Source: Hydractinia symbiolongicarpus (lineage: Eukaryota > Cnidaria > Hydrozoa > Anthoathecata > Hydractiniidae). Taken from it: a stretch of DNA of 64,000 nt. The stretch lies in assembly GCF_029227915.1 (NCBI RefSeq), contig NC_079884.1, forward strand, positions 28,026,001 through 28,090,000, in the 5' to 3' direction. The translations under genes were made by a program, and so were the position numbers. A model generated the notes under the pieces. It was given only the letters and a program-made list of their open reading frames with translations, searched no databases and had not been told where the DNA came from. This document shows, in pieces, positions 35,624 through 48,749 of this stretch; the stretch's first letter is position 1; each line of letters begins with the position of its first letter.

Positions 35624-38231
35624 GACAGTTTCAAAAACTAATTTTCATTGACTTTCTAACGCTATCAATCCGCTTCAGTTACAACGGTCGCGTCACATAT
35701 TCGTACCAACATGTATTTAGCGATACTTTTCTCATATTACTAGGTTGCATCGCTTTTAACAGTCAAACGATTGACTTTGGGACTTAATTGAACTGATTTT
35801 GGCCTTTGACATTATAAATGTGATAAATGGGCCAGTTTGACTACAAGAAATAACATTCTTCTTAATTTGACATGATTGCTGAAACTCAGCGATTACACTG
35901 GGCGCTGTGGTAGCGCTTTATGAAAAAATAATATAAATAAGTCATTTTTTACTGTGGGACCAATCCTAGCCGTTAGCTCAGGCTGAAGAAGTAGAGACAG
36001 TTTCAAAAACTACGTTTCATTGACTTTCTAACGGTGTCAATCCGTTTGAGTTACAACGGTTGCGTCACATATTCGTACCAACATGTATTTAGTGATTTTC
36101 TTCCGATATTACTAAAATGTATTGCTTTTAACAGTGAAACGATTCACTGTGGGAATTAATAGAACTGATTCTGGACTGTGACCTTATAAATGCGATAAAT
36201 GAGCCAATTGGTGTCCAAAGAATAACATTCTTCTTAATTTAACATGATTCCTGGAATTAAGCGATTACATTATGCTCTGTGGTAGCGCTTTATTTAAAAA
36301 TTTAAATAAATAAGTCTTTTCTTACTGTGGGACCAATCCTGGCCGTTAGCACGCGCTGAATAAACAGGACAGTTCCAAAGACTACATTTCATTGACTTTC
36401 TAGCGGTATAAGTCCGTTTGAGTTACAACGGTTCTGTCACATATTCGTACCAACATGTATTTAGCGATATTTTTCTGATATTACTAGGTTGCATCGCTTT
36501 TAACAGTGAAACGATTGACTGTGGGAATTAATAGAACTGATTCTGGACTGTGACCTTATAAATGTGATAAATGAGCCAATTGGTCTCCAATGAATAACAT
36601 TCTTCTTAATTTGTCATGATTGCCGAAACTCAGCGATTACACTGGGCGCTGTGGTAGCGCTTTATTTAAAAATTTAAATAAATAAGTCTTTTCTTACTGT
36701 GGGACCAATCCTGGCCGTTAGCACGCGTTGAATAAATTGGAACAGTTCCAAAGACTACATTTCATTGACTTTCTAGCGGTATAAATCCGTTTGAGTTACA
36801 ACGGTTGCGTCACATATTCGTACCAACATGTATTTAGCGATAGTATTCGGATATTACTAGGTTGCATCGCTTTTAACAGTGAAACGCTTGACTGTGGGAC
36901 TTAATTGAACTGATTTTGGACTTTGACCTTATAAATGTGATAAATGAGTCAGTTTTACTACAAGAAATAACATTCTTCTTCTTTTGACATGATTCCTGGA
37001 ACTCCTCGATTACACTGGGCGCTGTGGTAGCGCTTTATTAAAAAATTAAGATAAATAAGTCATTTTTTACTGTGGGACCAATCCTAGCCGTTAGCTCGCG
37101 CTGAAGAAATAGAGACAGTTTCAAATACTACATTTCATTGACTTTCTAACGGTGTCAGTCCGTTTAAGTTACAATGGTTGGGTCACATATTCGTACCAAC
37201 ATGTATTTAGCGATATTTTTCTGATATTACTAGGTTGCATCGCTTTTAACAGTGAAACGATTGACTGTGGGAATTAATAGAACTGATTCTGGACTGTGAC
37301 CTTATAAATGTGATAAATGAGCCAATTGGTCTCCAAGGAATAACATTCTTCTTAATTTGTCATGATTGCCGGAATTCATCGATTACATCATGCTCTGTGG
37401 TAGCGCTTTATTTAAAAATTTAGATAAATAAGTCTTTTCTTACTGTGGAACCAATCCTGGCCGTTAGCACGCGCTGAAGAAATAGGAACAGTTCCAGAGA
37501 CTACATTTCATTGACTTTCTAGCGGTATAAATCCGTTTGAGTTACAACGGTTGCGTCACATATTCGTACCAACATGTATTTAGCGATAGTATTCGGATAT
37601 TACTAGGTTGCATCACTTTTAACAGTGAAACGCTTGACTGTGGAACTTAATTGAACTGATTTTGGACTTTGAACTTATAAATGTGATAAATGAGCCAATT
37701 GGTCTCCAAGGAATAACATTCTTCTTAAATTGACGTGATTGCCGGGACTTAGCGATTACATTGGGCGCTGTGGTAGCGCTTCATTTAAAAATTTAGATAA
37801 ATAAGTCATCTTTACTGTGGGACCAATCTTGGCCGTTATTGCGCGCTGAAGAAATAGCGACAGTTTCAAAAACTAATTTTCATTGAGTTTCTAACGCTAT
37901 CAATCCGCTTCAGTTACAACGGTTGCGTCACATATTCGTACCAACATGTATTTAGCGATACTTTTCTGATATTACTAGGTTGCATCGCTTTTAACAGTGA
38001 AACGATTGACTCTGGGACTTAATTGAACTGATTTTGGCCTTTGACATTATAAGTGTGATAAATGGGCCAGTTTGACTACAAGAAATAACATTCTTCTTAG
38101 TTTGACATGATTGCTGAAACTCAGCGATTACACTGGGCGCTGTGGTAGCGCTTTAATAAAAAAATAATATAAATAAGTCATTTTTTACTGTGGGACCAAT
38201 GCTAGCCGTTAGCTCGCGCTGAAGAAGTAGA
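35624..38231 (+). repeat. 2608-bp tandem duplication, copy 1 (seven units)
   Basis: Unit starts: 35711 Q, 36083 R, 36455 L', 36828 K, 37201 L, 37574 P', 37946 S. P' differs from P from about 37690 (GAGCCAATTGGTCTCCAAGG, TTAAATTGACGTGATTGCC). The copy is bounded by GACAGTTTCAAAAACTA, present at 35624, 38232 and 40840, so the exchange point is ambiguous over 17 bp. Up to about 36970 the sequence follows 19630-22480 at an offset of 14590 bp. Confidence 0.9.
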
Positions 38232-40839
38232 GACAGTTTCAAAAACTAATTTTCATTGACTTTCTAACGCTATCAATCCGCTTCAGTTACAACGGTCGCG
38301 TCACATATTCGTACCAACATGTATTTAGCGATACTTTTCTCATATTACTAGGTTGCATCGCTTTTAACAGTCAAACGATTGACTTTGGGACTTAATTGAA
38401 CTGATTTTGGCCTTTGACATTATAAATGTGATAAATGGGCCAGTTTGACTACAAGAAATAACATTCTTCTTAATTTGACATGATTGCTGAAACTCAGCGA
38501 TTACACTGGGCGCTGTGGTAGCGCTTTATGAAAAAATAATATAAATAAGTCATTTTTTACTGTGGGACCAATCCTAGCCGTTAGCTCAGGCTGAAGAAGT
38601 AGAGACAGTTTCAAAAACTACGTTTCATTGACTTTCTAACGGTGTCAATCCGTTTGAGTTACAACGGTTGCGTCACATATTCGTACCAACATGTATTTAG
38701 TGATTTTCTTCCGATATTACTAAAATGTATTGCTTTTAACAGTGAAACGATTCACTGTGGGAATTAATAGAACTGATTCTGGACTGTGACCTTATAAATG
38801 CGATAAATGAGCCAATTGGTGTCCAAAGAATAACATTCTTCTTAATTTAACATGATTCCTGGAATTAAGCGATTACATTATGCTCTGTGGTAGCGCTTTA
38901 TTTAAAAATTTAAATAAATAAGTCTTTTCTTACTGTGGGACCAATCCTGGCCGTTAGCACGCGCTGAATAAACAGGACAGTTCCAAAGACTACATTTCAT
39001 TGACTTTCTAGCGGTATAAGTCCGTTTGAGTTACAACGGTTCTGTCACATATTCGTACCAACATGTATTTAGCGATATTTTTCTGATATTACTAGGTTGC
39101 ATCGCTTTTAACAGTGAAACGATTGACTGTGGGAATTAATAGAACTGATTCTGGACTGTGACCTTATAAATGTGATAAATGAGCCAATTGGTCTCCAATG
39201 AATAACATTCTTCTTAATTTGTCATGATTGCCGAAACTCAGCGATTACACTGGGCGCTGTGGTAGCGCTTTATTTAAAAATTTAAATAAATAAGTCTTTT
39301 CTTACTGTGGGACCAATCCTGGCCGTTAGCACGCGCTGAATAAATTGGAACAGTTCCAAAGACTACATTTCATTGACTTTCTAGCGGTATAAATCCGTTT
39401 GAGTTACAACGGTTGCGTCACATATTCGTACCAACATGTATTTAGCGATAGTATTCGGATATTACTAGGTTGCATCGCTTTTAACAGTGAAACGCTTGAC
39501 TGTGGGACTTAATTGAACTGATTTTGGACTTTGACCTTATAAATGTGATAAATGAGTCAGTTTTACTACAAGAAATAACATTCTTCTTCTTTTGACATGA
39601 TTCCTGGAACTCCTCGATTACACTTGGCGCTGTGGTAGCGCTTTATTAAAAAATTAAGATAAATAAGTCATTTTTTACTGTGGGACCAATCCTAGCCGTT
39701 AGCTCGCGCTGAAGAAATAGAGACAGTTTCAAATACTACATTTCATTGACTTTCTAACGGTGTCAGTCCGTTTAAGTTACAATGGTTGGGTCACATATTC
39801 GTACCAACATGTATTTAGCGATATTTTTCTGATATTACTAGGTTGCATCGCTTTTAACAGTGAAACGATTGACTGTGGGAATTAATAGAACTGATTCTGG
39901 ACTGTGACCTTATAAATGTGATAAATGAGCCAATTGGTCTCCAAGGAATAACATTCTTCTTAATTTGTCATGATTGCCGGAATTCATCGATTACATCATG
40001 CTCTGTGGTAGCGCTTTATTTAAAAATTTAGATAAATAAGTCTTTTCTTACTGTGGAACCAATCCTGGCCGTTAGCACGCGCTGAAGAAATAGGAACAGT
40101 TCCAGAGACTACATTTCATTGACTTTCTAGCGGTATAAATCCGTTTGAGTTACAACGGTTGCGTCACATATTCGTACCAACATGTATTTAGCGATAGTAT
40201 TCGGATATTACTAGGTTGCATCACTTTTAACAGTGAAACGCTTGACTGTGGAACTTAATTGAACTGATTTTGGACTTTGAACTTATAAATGTGATAAATG
40301 AGCCAATTGGTCTCCAAGGAATAACATTCTTCTTAAATTGACGTGATTGCCGGGACTTAGCGATTACATTGGGCGCTGTGGTAGCGCTTCATTTAAAAAT
40401 TTAGATAAATAAGTCATCTTTACTGTGGGACCAATCTTGGCCGTTATTGCGCGCTGAAGAAATAGCGACAGTTTCAAAAACTAATTTTCATTGAGTTTCT
40501 AACGCTATCAATCCGCTTCAGTTACAACGGTTGCGTCACATATTCGTACCAACATGTATTTAGCGATACTTTTCTGATATTACTAGGTTGCATCGCTTTT
40601 AACAGTGAAACGATTGACTCTGGGACTTAATTGAACTGATTTTGGCCTTTGACATTATAAATGTGATAAATGGGCCAGTTTGACTACAAGAAATAACATT
40701 CTTCTTAGTTTGACATGATTGCTGAAACTCAGCGATTACACTGGGCGCTGTGGTAGCGCTTTAATAAAAAAATAATATAAATAAGTCATTTTTTACTGTG
40801 GGACCAATGCTAGCCGTTAGCTCGCGCTGAAGAAGTAGA
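38232..40839 (+). repeat. 2608-bp tandem duplication, copy 2 (seven units)
   Basis: Unit starts: 38319, 38691, 39063, 39436, 39809, 40182, 40554. It is nearly identical to copy 1. I noticed CGCGTTGAATAAATTGG at 36725 against CGCGCTGAATAAATTGG, ACTGGGCGC against ACTTGGCGC at about 39622, and TAAGTGTG at 38050 against TAAATGTG. So few differences over 2.6 kb point to a very recent event. Confidence 0.9.
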
Positions 40840-42046
40840 GACAGTTTCAAAAACTACCTTTCATTGACTTTCTAACGGTGTCAATCCGTTTGAGTTACAA
40901 CGGTTGCGTCACATATTCGTACCAACATGTATTTAGTGATTTTCTTCCGATATTACTAAAATGTATTGCTTTTAACAGAGAAACGATTCACTGTGGGAAT
41001 TAATAGAACTGATTCTGGACTGTGACCTTATAAATGTGATAAATGAGCCAATTGGTCTCCAATGAATAACATTCTTCTTAATTTGTCATGATTGCCGAAA
41101 CTCAACGATTACACTGGGCGCTGTGGTAGCGCTTTGTTAAAAAAATTAAGATAAATAAGTCATTTTTTACTGTGGGACCAATCCTAGCCGTTATCTCGCG
41201 CTGAAGAAATAGCGACAGTTTCAAAAACTAATTTTCATTGACTTTCTAACGCTATCAATCCGCTTCAGTTACAACGGTTGCGTCACATATTCGTACCAAC
41301 ATGTATTTAGTGATTTTCTTCCGATATTACTAAAATGTATTGCTTTTAAAAGTGAAACCATTCTCTGTGTGAATTAATAGAACTGATTCTGGACTGTGAC
41401 CTTATAAATGTGATAAATGAGCCAATTGGTGCCCAAAAAATAACATTCTTCTTAATTTGACATGATTCCTGGAATTAAGCGATTACATTATGCTCTGTGA
41501 TAGCGCTTTATTTAAAAATTTAAATAAATAAGTCTTTTCTTACTGTGGGACCAATCCTGGCCGTTAGCACGCGCTGAATAAACAGGAACAGTTCCAAAGA
41601 CTACATTTCATTGACTTTGTAGCGGTAGAAGTCCGTTTGAGTTACAACGGTTCTGTCACATATTCGTACCAACATGTATTTAGCGATATTTTTCTGATAT
41701 TACTAGGTTGCATCGCTTTTAACAGTGAAACGATTGACTGTGGGAATTAATATAACTGATTCTGGACTTTGACTTCATAAATATGATAAATGAGCCAATT
41801 GGTGTCCAAGGAATAACATTCTTCTTAATTTGACATGATTGCCGGAATTCATCGATTACATCAGGCTCTGTGGTAGCGTTTTATTTAAAAATTTAGATAA
41901 ATAAGTCTTTTCTTACTGTGGGACCAATCCTGGCCGTTAGCACGCACTGAATAAATAGGAACAGTTCCAAAGACTACATTTCATTGACTTTCTAACGGGG
42001 TCAATCCGTTTGAGTTACAACGGTTGCGTCACATATTCGTACCAAC
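40840..42046 (+). repeat. Transition between higher-order families
   Basis: Unit starts: 40927 (R start, then L'), 41301 (R), 41674 (L' start, then F). The 40927 unit is 374 bp with one extra A in TTGTTAAAAAAATTAAG. In the 41674 unit the L-type start (ATTTTTCTGATATTAC) gives way at about 41765 to F-type sequence (ATAAATATGATAAATG, GTAGCGTTTTATTT). This marks the boundary between the K-to-S family and the C-D-E-F family. Confidence 0.75.
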
Positions 42047-43911
42047 ATGTATTTAGTGGATTTCTTCCGATATTACTAAGTTGTATTGCTTTTAACAGTG
42101 AAACGATTGACTGTGGGAATTAATTGAACTGATTCTAGAATGTGACCGTATAAATGTGATAAATGAGCCAATTGGTTTCCAAGGAATAACATTCTTCTTA
42201 ATTTCACATGATTGCTGGAATTCAGGGATTACATTAGCCTCGCTGGTAGCGCTTTATTTAAAAATTTAGATAAATAAGTCTTTCCTTACTGTGGGACCAA
42301 TCCTGGCCGTTAGCACGCGCTGAATAAATAGGAACAGTTCCAAAGACTACATTTCATTGACTTTCTAGCGGTATAAATCCGTTTGAGTTACAACGGTTGC
42401 GTCACATATTCATACCAACATGTATTTAGCGATAGTATTCGGATATTACTAGGTTGTAATGCTTTTAACATTGAAACGATTGACTGTGGGAATTAATAGA
42501 ACTGATTCTGGACTGTGACCTTATAAATGTGATAAATGAGCAAATCGGTGTCCAAAGAATAACATTCTTCTTAATTTGATATGATTGCTGGAATTCAGCG
42601 ATTACATAAGGCTCTGTGGTAGCGCTTTATTTAAAAATTTAGATAAAAAAGTCTTTCCTTGCTGTGGGACCAATCCTGGCCGTTAGCACGTGCTGAATAA
42701 ATAGGAACAGTTCCAAAGACTGCATTTCATTGATTTTCTAGCGGTATAAGTCCGTTTGAGTTACAACGGTTCTGTCTTATATTCGTACCAACATGTATTT
42801 AGCGATAGTATTCGGATATTACTAGGTTGCATTGCTTTTAACAGTGAAACGCTTGACTGTGGGAATTAATTGAACTGATTTTGGACTTTGACCTTGTAAA
42901 TGTGATAAATGAGCCAGTTTGACTACAAAAAATAACATTTTTCTTAATTTGACATGATTGCTGAAACTCAGCGATTACACTGGGCACTGTGGTAGCGCTT
43001 TATTAAAAAATTAAGATAAACAAGTCATTTTTTACTGTGGGACCAATCCTAGCCGTTAGCTCGCGCTGAAGAAAGAGAGACAGTTTCAAATACTAAATTT
43101 CATTGACTTTCTAACGCAGTCAATCCGTTTGAGTTACAACGGTTGCGTTACATATTCGTACCAACATGTATTTAGTGATTTTCTTCCGATATTACTAAGT
43201 TGTATTGCCTTAAACAGTGAAATGATTGACTGTGGGAATTAATAGAACTGATTCTGGACTTTGACCTTATAAATATGATAAATGAGCCAATTGGTGTCCA
43301 AGGAATAACATTCTTCTTAATTTGACATGATTGCCGGAATTCATCGATTACATTAGTCTCTGTGGTAGCGTTTTATTTAAAAATTTAGATAAATAACTCT
43401 TTTCTTACTGTGGGACCAATCCTGGCCGTTAGCACGCACTGAATAAATAGGAACAGTTTCAAATACTACATTTCATTGACTTTCTAGCGGCATAATTCAA
43501 TTTGAATTACAACGGTTGCGTCACATATTCGTACCAACATGTACTTAGCGATAGTATTCGGATATTACTAGGTTGCATCGCTTTTAACAGTGAAACGATT
43601 GACCGTGGGACTTATATGAACTGATTCTGGACTGTGACCTTATAAATGTGATAAATGAGCCAATTGGACTCCAAGGAATAACATTCTTCTTAATTCGACA
43701 TGATTTCTGGAATTCAGCGAGTACACTAGGCCTTGTGGTAGCTCTTTTTTTAAAAATTTAGATAAATAAATCATTTTTTACTGTGGGACCAATCCTAGTC
43801 GTTAGTTCGCGCTGAAGAATTACAGACAGTTGCAAAAACTACATTTCATTGACTTTCTAACGGGGTCAATCTGTTTGAGTTACAACGGTTGCGTTACATA
43901 TTCGTACCAAC

Positions 43912-44284
43912 ATGTATTTAGAGGATTTCTTCCGATATTACTAAGTTGTATTGCTTTTAACAGTGAAACGATTAACTGTGGGAATTAATTGAACTGATTC
44001 TAGAATGTGACCGTATAAATGTGATAAATGAGCCAATTGGTTTCCAAGGAATAACATTTTTCTTAATTTGACATGATTGCTGGAATTCAGGGATTACATT
44101 AGCCTCGCTGGTAGCGCTTTATTTAAAAATTTAGATAAAAAAGTCTTTCCTTGCTGTGGGACCAATCCTGGCCGTTAGCACGCGCTGAATAAATAGGAAC
44201 AGTTCCAAAGACTGCATTTCATTGACTTTCTAGCGGTATAAGTCCGTTTGAGTTACAACGGTTCTGTCTTATATTCGTACCAAC
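43912..44284 (+). repeat. Chimeric C/D unit
   Basis: The first 220 bp or so match C (GGATTTCTTCCG, GATTCTAGAATGTGACCG, TTAGCCTCGCTGG). From the AT-rich tract at about 44125 it reads TTAGATAAAAAAGTCTTTCC and TTGCTGTGGGACC, which is D. One unit length has been removed relative to an intact C-D pair. Confidence 0.75.
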
Positions 44285-45776
44285 ATGTATTTAGCGATAG
44301 TATTCGGATATTACTAGGTTGCATCGCTTTTAACAGTGAAACGATTGACTGTGGGACTTAATTGAACTGATTTTGGACTTTCACCTTGTAAATGTGATAA
44401 ATGAGCCAGTTTGACTACAAAAAATAACATTTTTCTTAATTTGACATGATTGCTGAAACTCAGCGATTACACTGGGCACTGTGGTAGCGCTTTATTAAAA
44501 AATTAAGATAAACAAGTCATTTTTTACTGTGGGACCAATCCTAGCCGTTAGCTCGCGCTGAAGAAATAGAGACAGTTTCAAATACTAAATTTCATTGACT
44601 TTCTAACGCTGTCAATCCGTTTGAGTTACAACGGTTGCGTTACATATTCGTACCAACATGTATTTAGTGATTTTCTTCCGATATTACTAAGTTGTATTGC
44701 TTTAAACATTGAAATGATTGACTGTGGGAATTAATAGAACTGATTCTGGACTTTGACCTTATAAACATGATAAATGAGCCAATTGGTGTCCAAGGAATAA
44801 CATTCTTCTTAATTTGACATGATTGCCGGAATTCAGCGATTACATTAGGCTCTGTGGTAGCGTTTTATTTAAAAATTTAGATAAATAAGTCTTTTCTTAC
44901 TGTGGGACCAATCCTGGCCGTTAGCACGCAATGAATAAATAGGAACAGTTCAGAAGACTACATTTCATTGACTTTCTAACGGGGTCAATCCGTTTGAGTT
45001 ACAACGGTTGCGTCACATATTCGTACCAACATGTATTTAGTGGATTTCTTCCGGTATTACTAAGTTGTATTGCTTTTAACAGTGAAACGATTGACTGTGG
45101 GAATTAATGGAACTGATTCTAGAATGTGACCGTATAAATGTGATAAATGAGCCAATTGGTTTCCAAGGAATAACATTTTTCTTAATTTGACATGATTGCT
45201 GGAATTCAGGGATTACATTAGCCTCGCTGGTAGCGCTTTATTTAAAAATTTAGATAAATAAGTCTTTCCTTACTGTGGGACCAATCCTGGCCGTTAGCAC
45301 GCGCTGAATAAATAGGAACAGTTCCAAAGACTACATTTCATTGACTTTCTAGCGGTATAAATCCGTTTGAGTTACAACGGTTGCGTCACATATTCATACC
45401 AACATGTATTTAGCGATAGTATTCGGATATTACTAGGTTGTATTGCTTTTAACATTGAAACCATTGACTCTGGGAATTAATAGAACTGATTCTGGACTGT
45501 GACCTTATAAATGTGATAAATGAGCAAATTGGTGTCCAAAGAATAACATTCTTCTGAATTTGATATGATTGCTGGAATTCAGCGATTACATAAGGCTCTG
45601 TGGTAGCGCTTTATTTAAAAATTTAGATAAAAAAGTCTTTCCTTGCTGTGGGAGCAATCCTGGCCGTTAGCACGCGCTGAATAAATAGGAACAGTTCCAA
45701 AGACTGCATTTCATTGACTTTCTAGCGGTATAAGTCCGTTTGAGTTACAACGATTCTGTCTTATATTCGTACCAAC

Positions 45777-46147
45777 ATGTATTTAGCCATAGTATTCGGA
45801 TATTACAAGGTTGCATCGCTTTTAACAGTGAAGCACTTGACTGTGGGACTTAATTGAACTGATTTTGGACTTTGACCTTATAAATGTGAAAGTGAGACAA
45901 TTGGACTTCAAGAAATAACATTCTTCTTAATTTGACATGATTGCCGGAATTCATCGATTACATTAGGCTCTGTGGTAGCGCTTTATTTAAAAATTTAGAC
46001 AAATAAGTCTTTTCTTACTGTGGGACCAACCTAGCCGTTAGCACGCGCTGAATAAATAGGAACAGTACCAAAGACTGCATTTCATTGACTTTCTAGCGGT
46101 ATAAGTCCGTTTGAGTTACAACGGTTCTGTCTTATATTCGTACCAAC
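45777..46147 (+). repeat. Chimeric E/G unit, 371 bp
   Basis: It begins as E (CCATAGTATTCGGATATTAC, AAGCACTTGACTG) and from about 45875 carries the G signature GTGAAAGTGAGAC with GGACTTCAAG. The later part has GGGACCAACCTAGCC, with a base missing from the CCAATCC block. Confidence 0.7.
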
Positions 46148-46893
46148 ATGTAATTAGCGATAGTATTCGGATATTACTAGGTTGCATCGCTTTTAACAGT
46201 GAAACGCTTGACTGTGGGACTGAATTGAACTGATTTTGGACTTTGACGTTGTAAATGTGATAAATGAGCCAGTTTGACTACAAGAAATAACATTTTTCTT
46301 AATTTGACATGATTGCTGGAACTCAGCGATTACACTGGGCACTGTGGTAGCGCTTTATTAAAAAATTAAGATAAACAAGTCATTTTTTACTGTGGGACCA
46401 ATCCTAGCCGTTAGCTCGCGCTGAATAAATAGAGACAGTTTCAAATACTAAATTTCATTGAATTTCTAACGCTGTCAATCCGTTTGAGTTACAACGGTTG
46501 CGTTACATATTCGTACCAACATGTATTTAGTGATTTTCTTCCGATATTACTAAGTTGTATTGCTTTTAACAGTGAAATGATTGACTGTGGGAATTAATAG
46601 AACTGATTCTGGACATTGACCTTATAAATATGATAAATGAGCCAATTGGTCTCCAAGGAATAACATTCTTCTTAATTTGACATGATTGCCGGAATTCATC
46701 GATTACATTAGGCTCTGTGGTAGCGTTTTATTTAAAAAATTAGATAAATAAGTCTTTTGTTACTGTGGGACCAATCCTGGCCGTTAGCACGCACTGAATA
46801 AATAGGAACAGTTCCAAAGGATACATTTCATTGACTTTCTAGCGGTATAAGTCCGTTTGAGTTACAACGGTTGCGTCACACATTCGTACCAAC

Positions 46894-47259
46894 ATATATT
46901 TAGCGATAGTATTCGGATATTACTAGGTTGCATCGCTTTTAACAGTGAAACGATTGACTGTGGGAATTAATTGAACTGATTCTAGAATGTGACCGTATAA
47001 ATGTGATAAATGAGCCAATTGGTTTCCAAGGAATAACTTAATTTGACATGATTGCTGGAATTCAGGGATTACATTAGCCTCGCTGGTAGCGCTTTATTTA
47101 AAAATTTAGATAAATAAGTCTTTCCTAACTGTGGGACCAATCCTGGCCGTTAGCACGCGCTGAATAAATAGGAACAGTTCCAAAGACTACATTTCATTGA
47201 CTTTCTAACGGTGTCAATCCGTTTGCGTAACAACGGTTGCGTTACATATTCGTACCAAC
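46894..47259 (+). repeat. 366-bp unit with 7-bp deletion at ~47036
   Basis: This is the counterpart of 13696-14061, with the same deletion (GGAATAACTTAATTTG). Its anchor is altered to CATATATTTAG. Confidence 0.8.
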
Positions 47260-48749
47260 ATGTATTTAGTGATTTTCTTCCGATATTACTAAGTTGTATT
47301 GCTTATAACAGTGAAAGGATTGACTGTTTGAATAAATAGAACTGTTTCTGGACTGTGACCTTATAAATGTGATAAATGAGCCAATTGGTCCCCAAGGAAT
47401 TACATTCTTCTTAATTTGACATGATTGCCGGAATTCATCGATTACATTAGGCTCTGTGGTAGCGCTTTATTTAAAAATTTAGACAAATAAGTCTTTTCTT
47501 ACTGTGGGACCAATCCTGGCCGTTAGCACGCGCTGAATAAATAGGAACAGTTTTAAATACTACATTTCATTGACTTTCTAGTGGCATAATTCCGTTTGAA
47601 TTACAACGGTTGCGTCACATATTCGTACCAACATGTACTTAGCGATAGTATTCGGATATTACTAGGTTGCATCGCTTTTACCAGTGAAACGATTGACCGT
47701 GGGACTTAATTGAACTGATTCTGGACTGTGACCTTATAAATGTGATAAATGAGCCAATTAGACTCCAAGGAATAACATTCTTCTTAATTTGACATGATTT
47801 CTGGAATTCAGCGAGTACACTAGGCCCTGTGGTAGCTCTTTTTTTAAAAATTTAGATAAATAAATCATTTTTTACTGTGGGACCAATCCTAGTCGTTAGT
47901 TTGCGCTGAAGAAATACAGCCAGTTGCAAAAACCACATTTCATTGACTTTCTAATTGGGTCAATCCGTTTGAGTTACAACGGTTGCGTCACATATTCGTA
48001 CCAACATGTATTTAGTGGATTTCTTCCGATATTACTAAGTTGTATTGCTTTTAACAGTGAAACGATTGACTGTGGGAATTAATTGAACTGATTCTAGAAT
48101 GTGACCGTATAAATGTGATAAATGAGCCAATTGGCTTCCAAGGAATAACATTTTTCTTAATTTGACATGATTGCTGGAATTCAGGGATTACATTAGCCTC
48201 GCTGGTAGCGCTTTATTTAAAAATTTAGATAAATAAGTCTTTCCTTACTGTGGGACCAATCCTGGCCGTTAGCACGCGCTGAATTAATAGGAAAAGTTCC
48301 AAAGACTGCATTTCATTGACTTTAAGCGGTATAAGTCCGTTTGAGTTACAACGGTTGCGTCACACACTCGTACCAACATGTATTTAGCCATAGTATTCGG
48401 ATATTACTAGGTTGCATCGCTTTTAACAGTGAAACGCTTGACTGTGGGACTTAATTGAACTGATTTTCGACTTTGACGTTATGAATGTGATAAATGAGCC
48501 AGTTTGACTACATGAAATAACATTTTTCTTAATTTGACATGATTGCTGGAACTCAGCGATTACACTGGGCGCTGTGGTACCGATTCATTTAAAAATTAAG
48601 ATAAAAAATTCAGTTTTTACAGTGGGACCAATCTTAGCCGTTAGCTCGCGCTGAAGAAATAGAGACAGTTTCAAAAACTACATTTCATTTACTTTCTAAC
48701 GGTGTCTTCCGTTTGCGTAACAACGGTTGCGTTACATATTCGTACCAAC

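Larger units (their letters stand above)
42047..46893 (+). repeat. Higher-order zone 10: C-D-E-F family, second block
   Basis: Unit starts: 42047 C, 42420 D, 42793 E, 43166 F, 43539 B, 43912 C/D, 44285 E, 44658 F, 45031 C, 45404 D, 45777 E/G, 46148 E, 46521 F. This is the same family as 2563-13695 about 30-40 kb away. The E unit at 42793 shares ACTACAAAAAATAACA with 3682, and the B unit at 43539 shares GGGACTTATATGAACT with 10767. The unit order is less regular than in zone 2, with two fusions. Confidence 0.82.
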
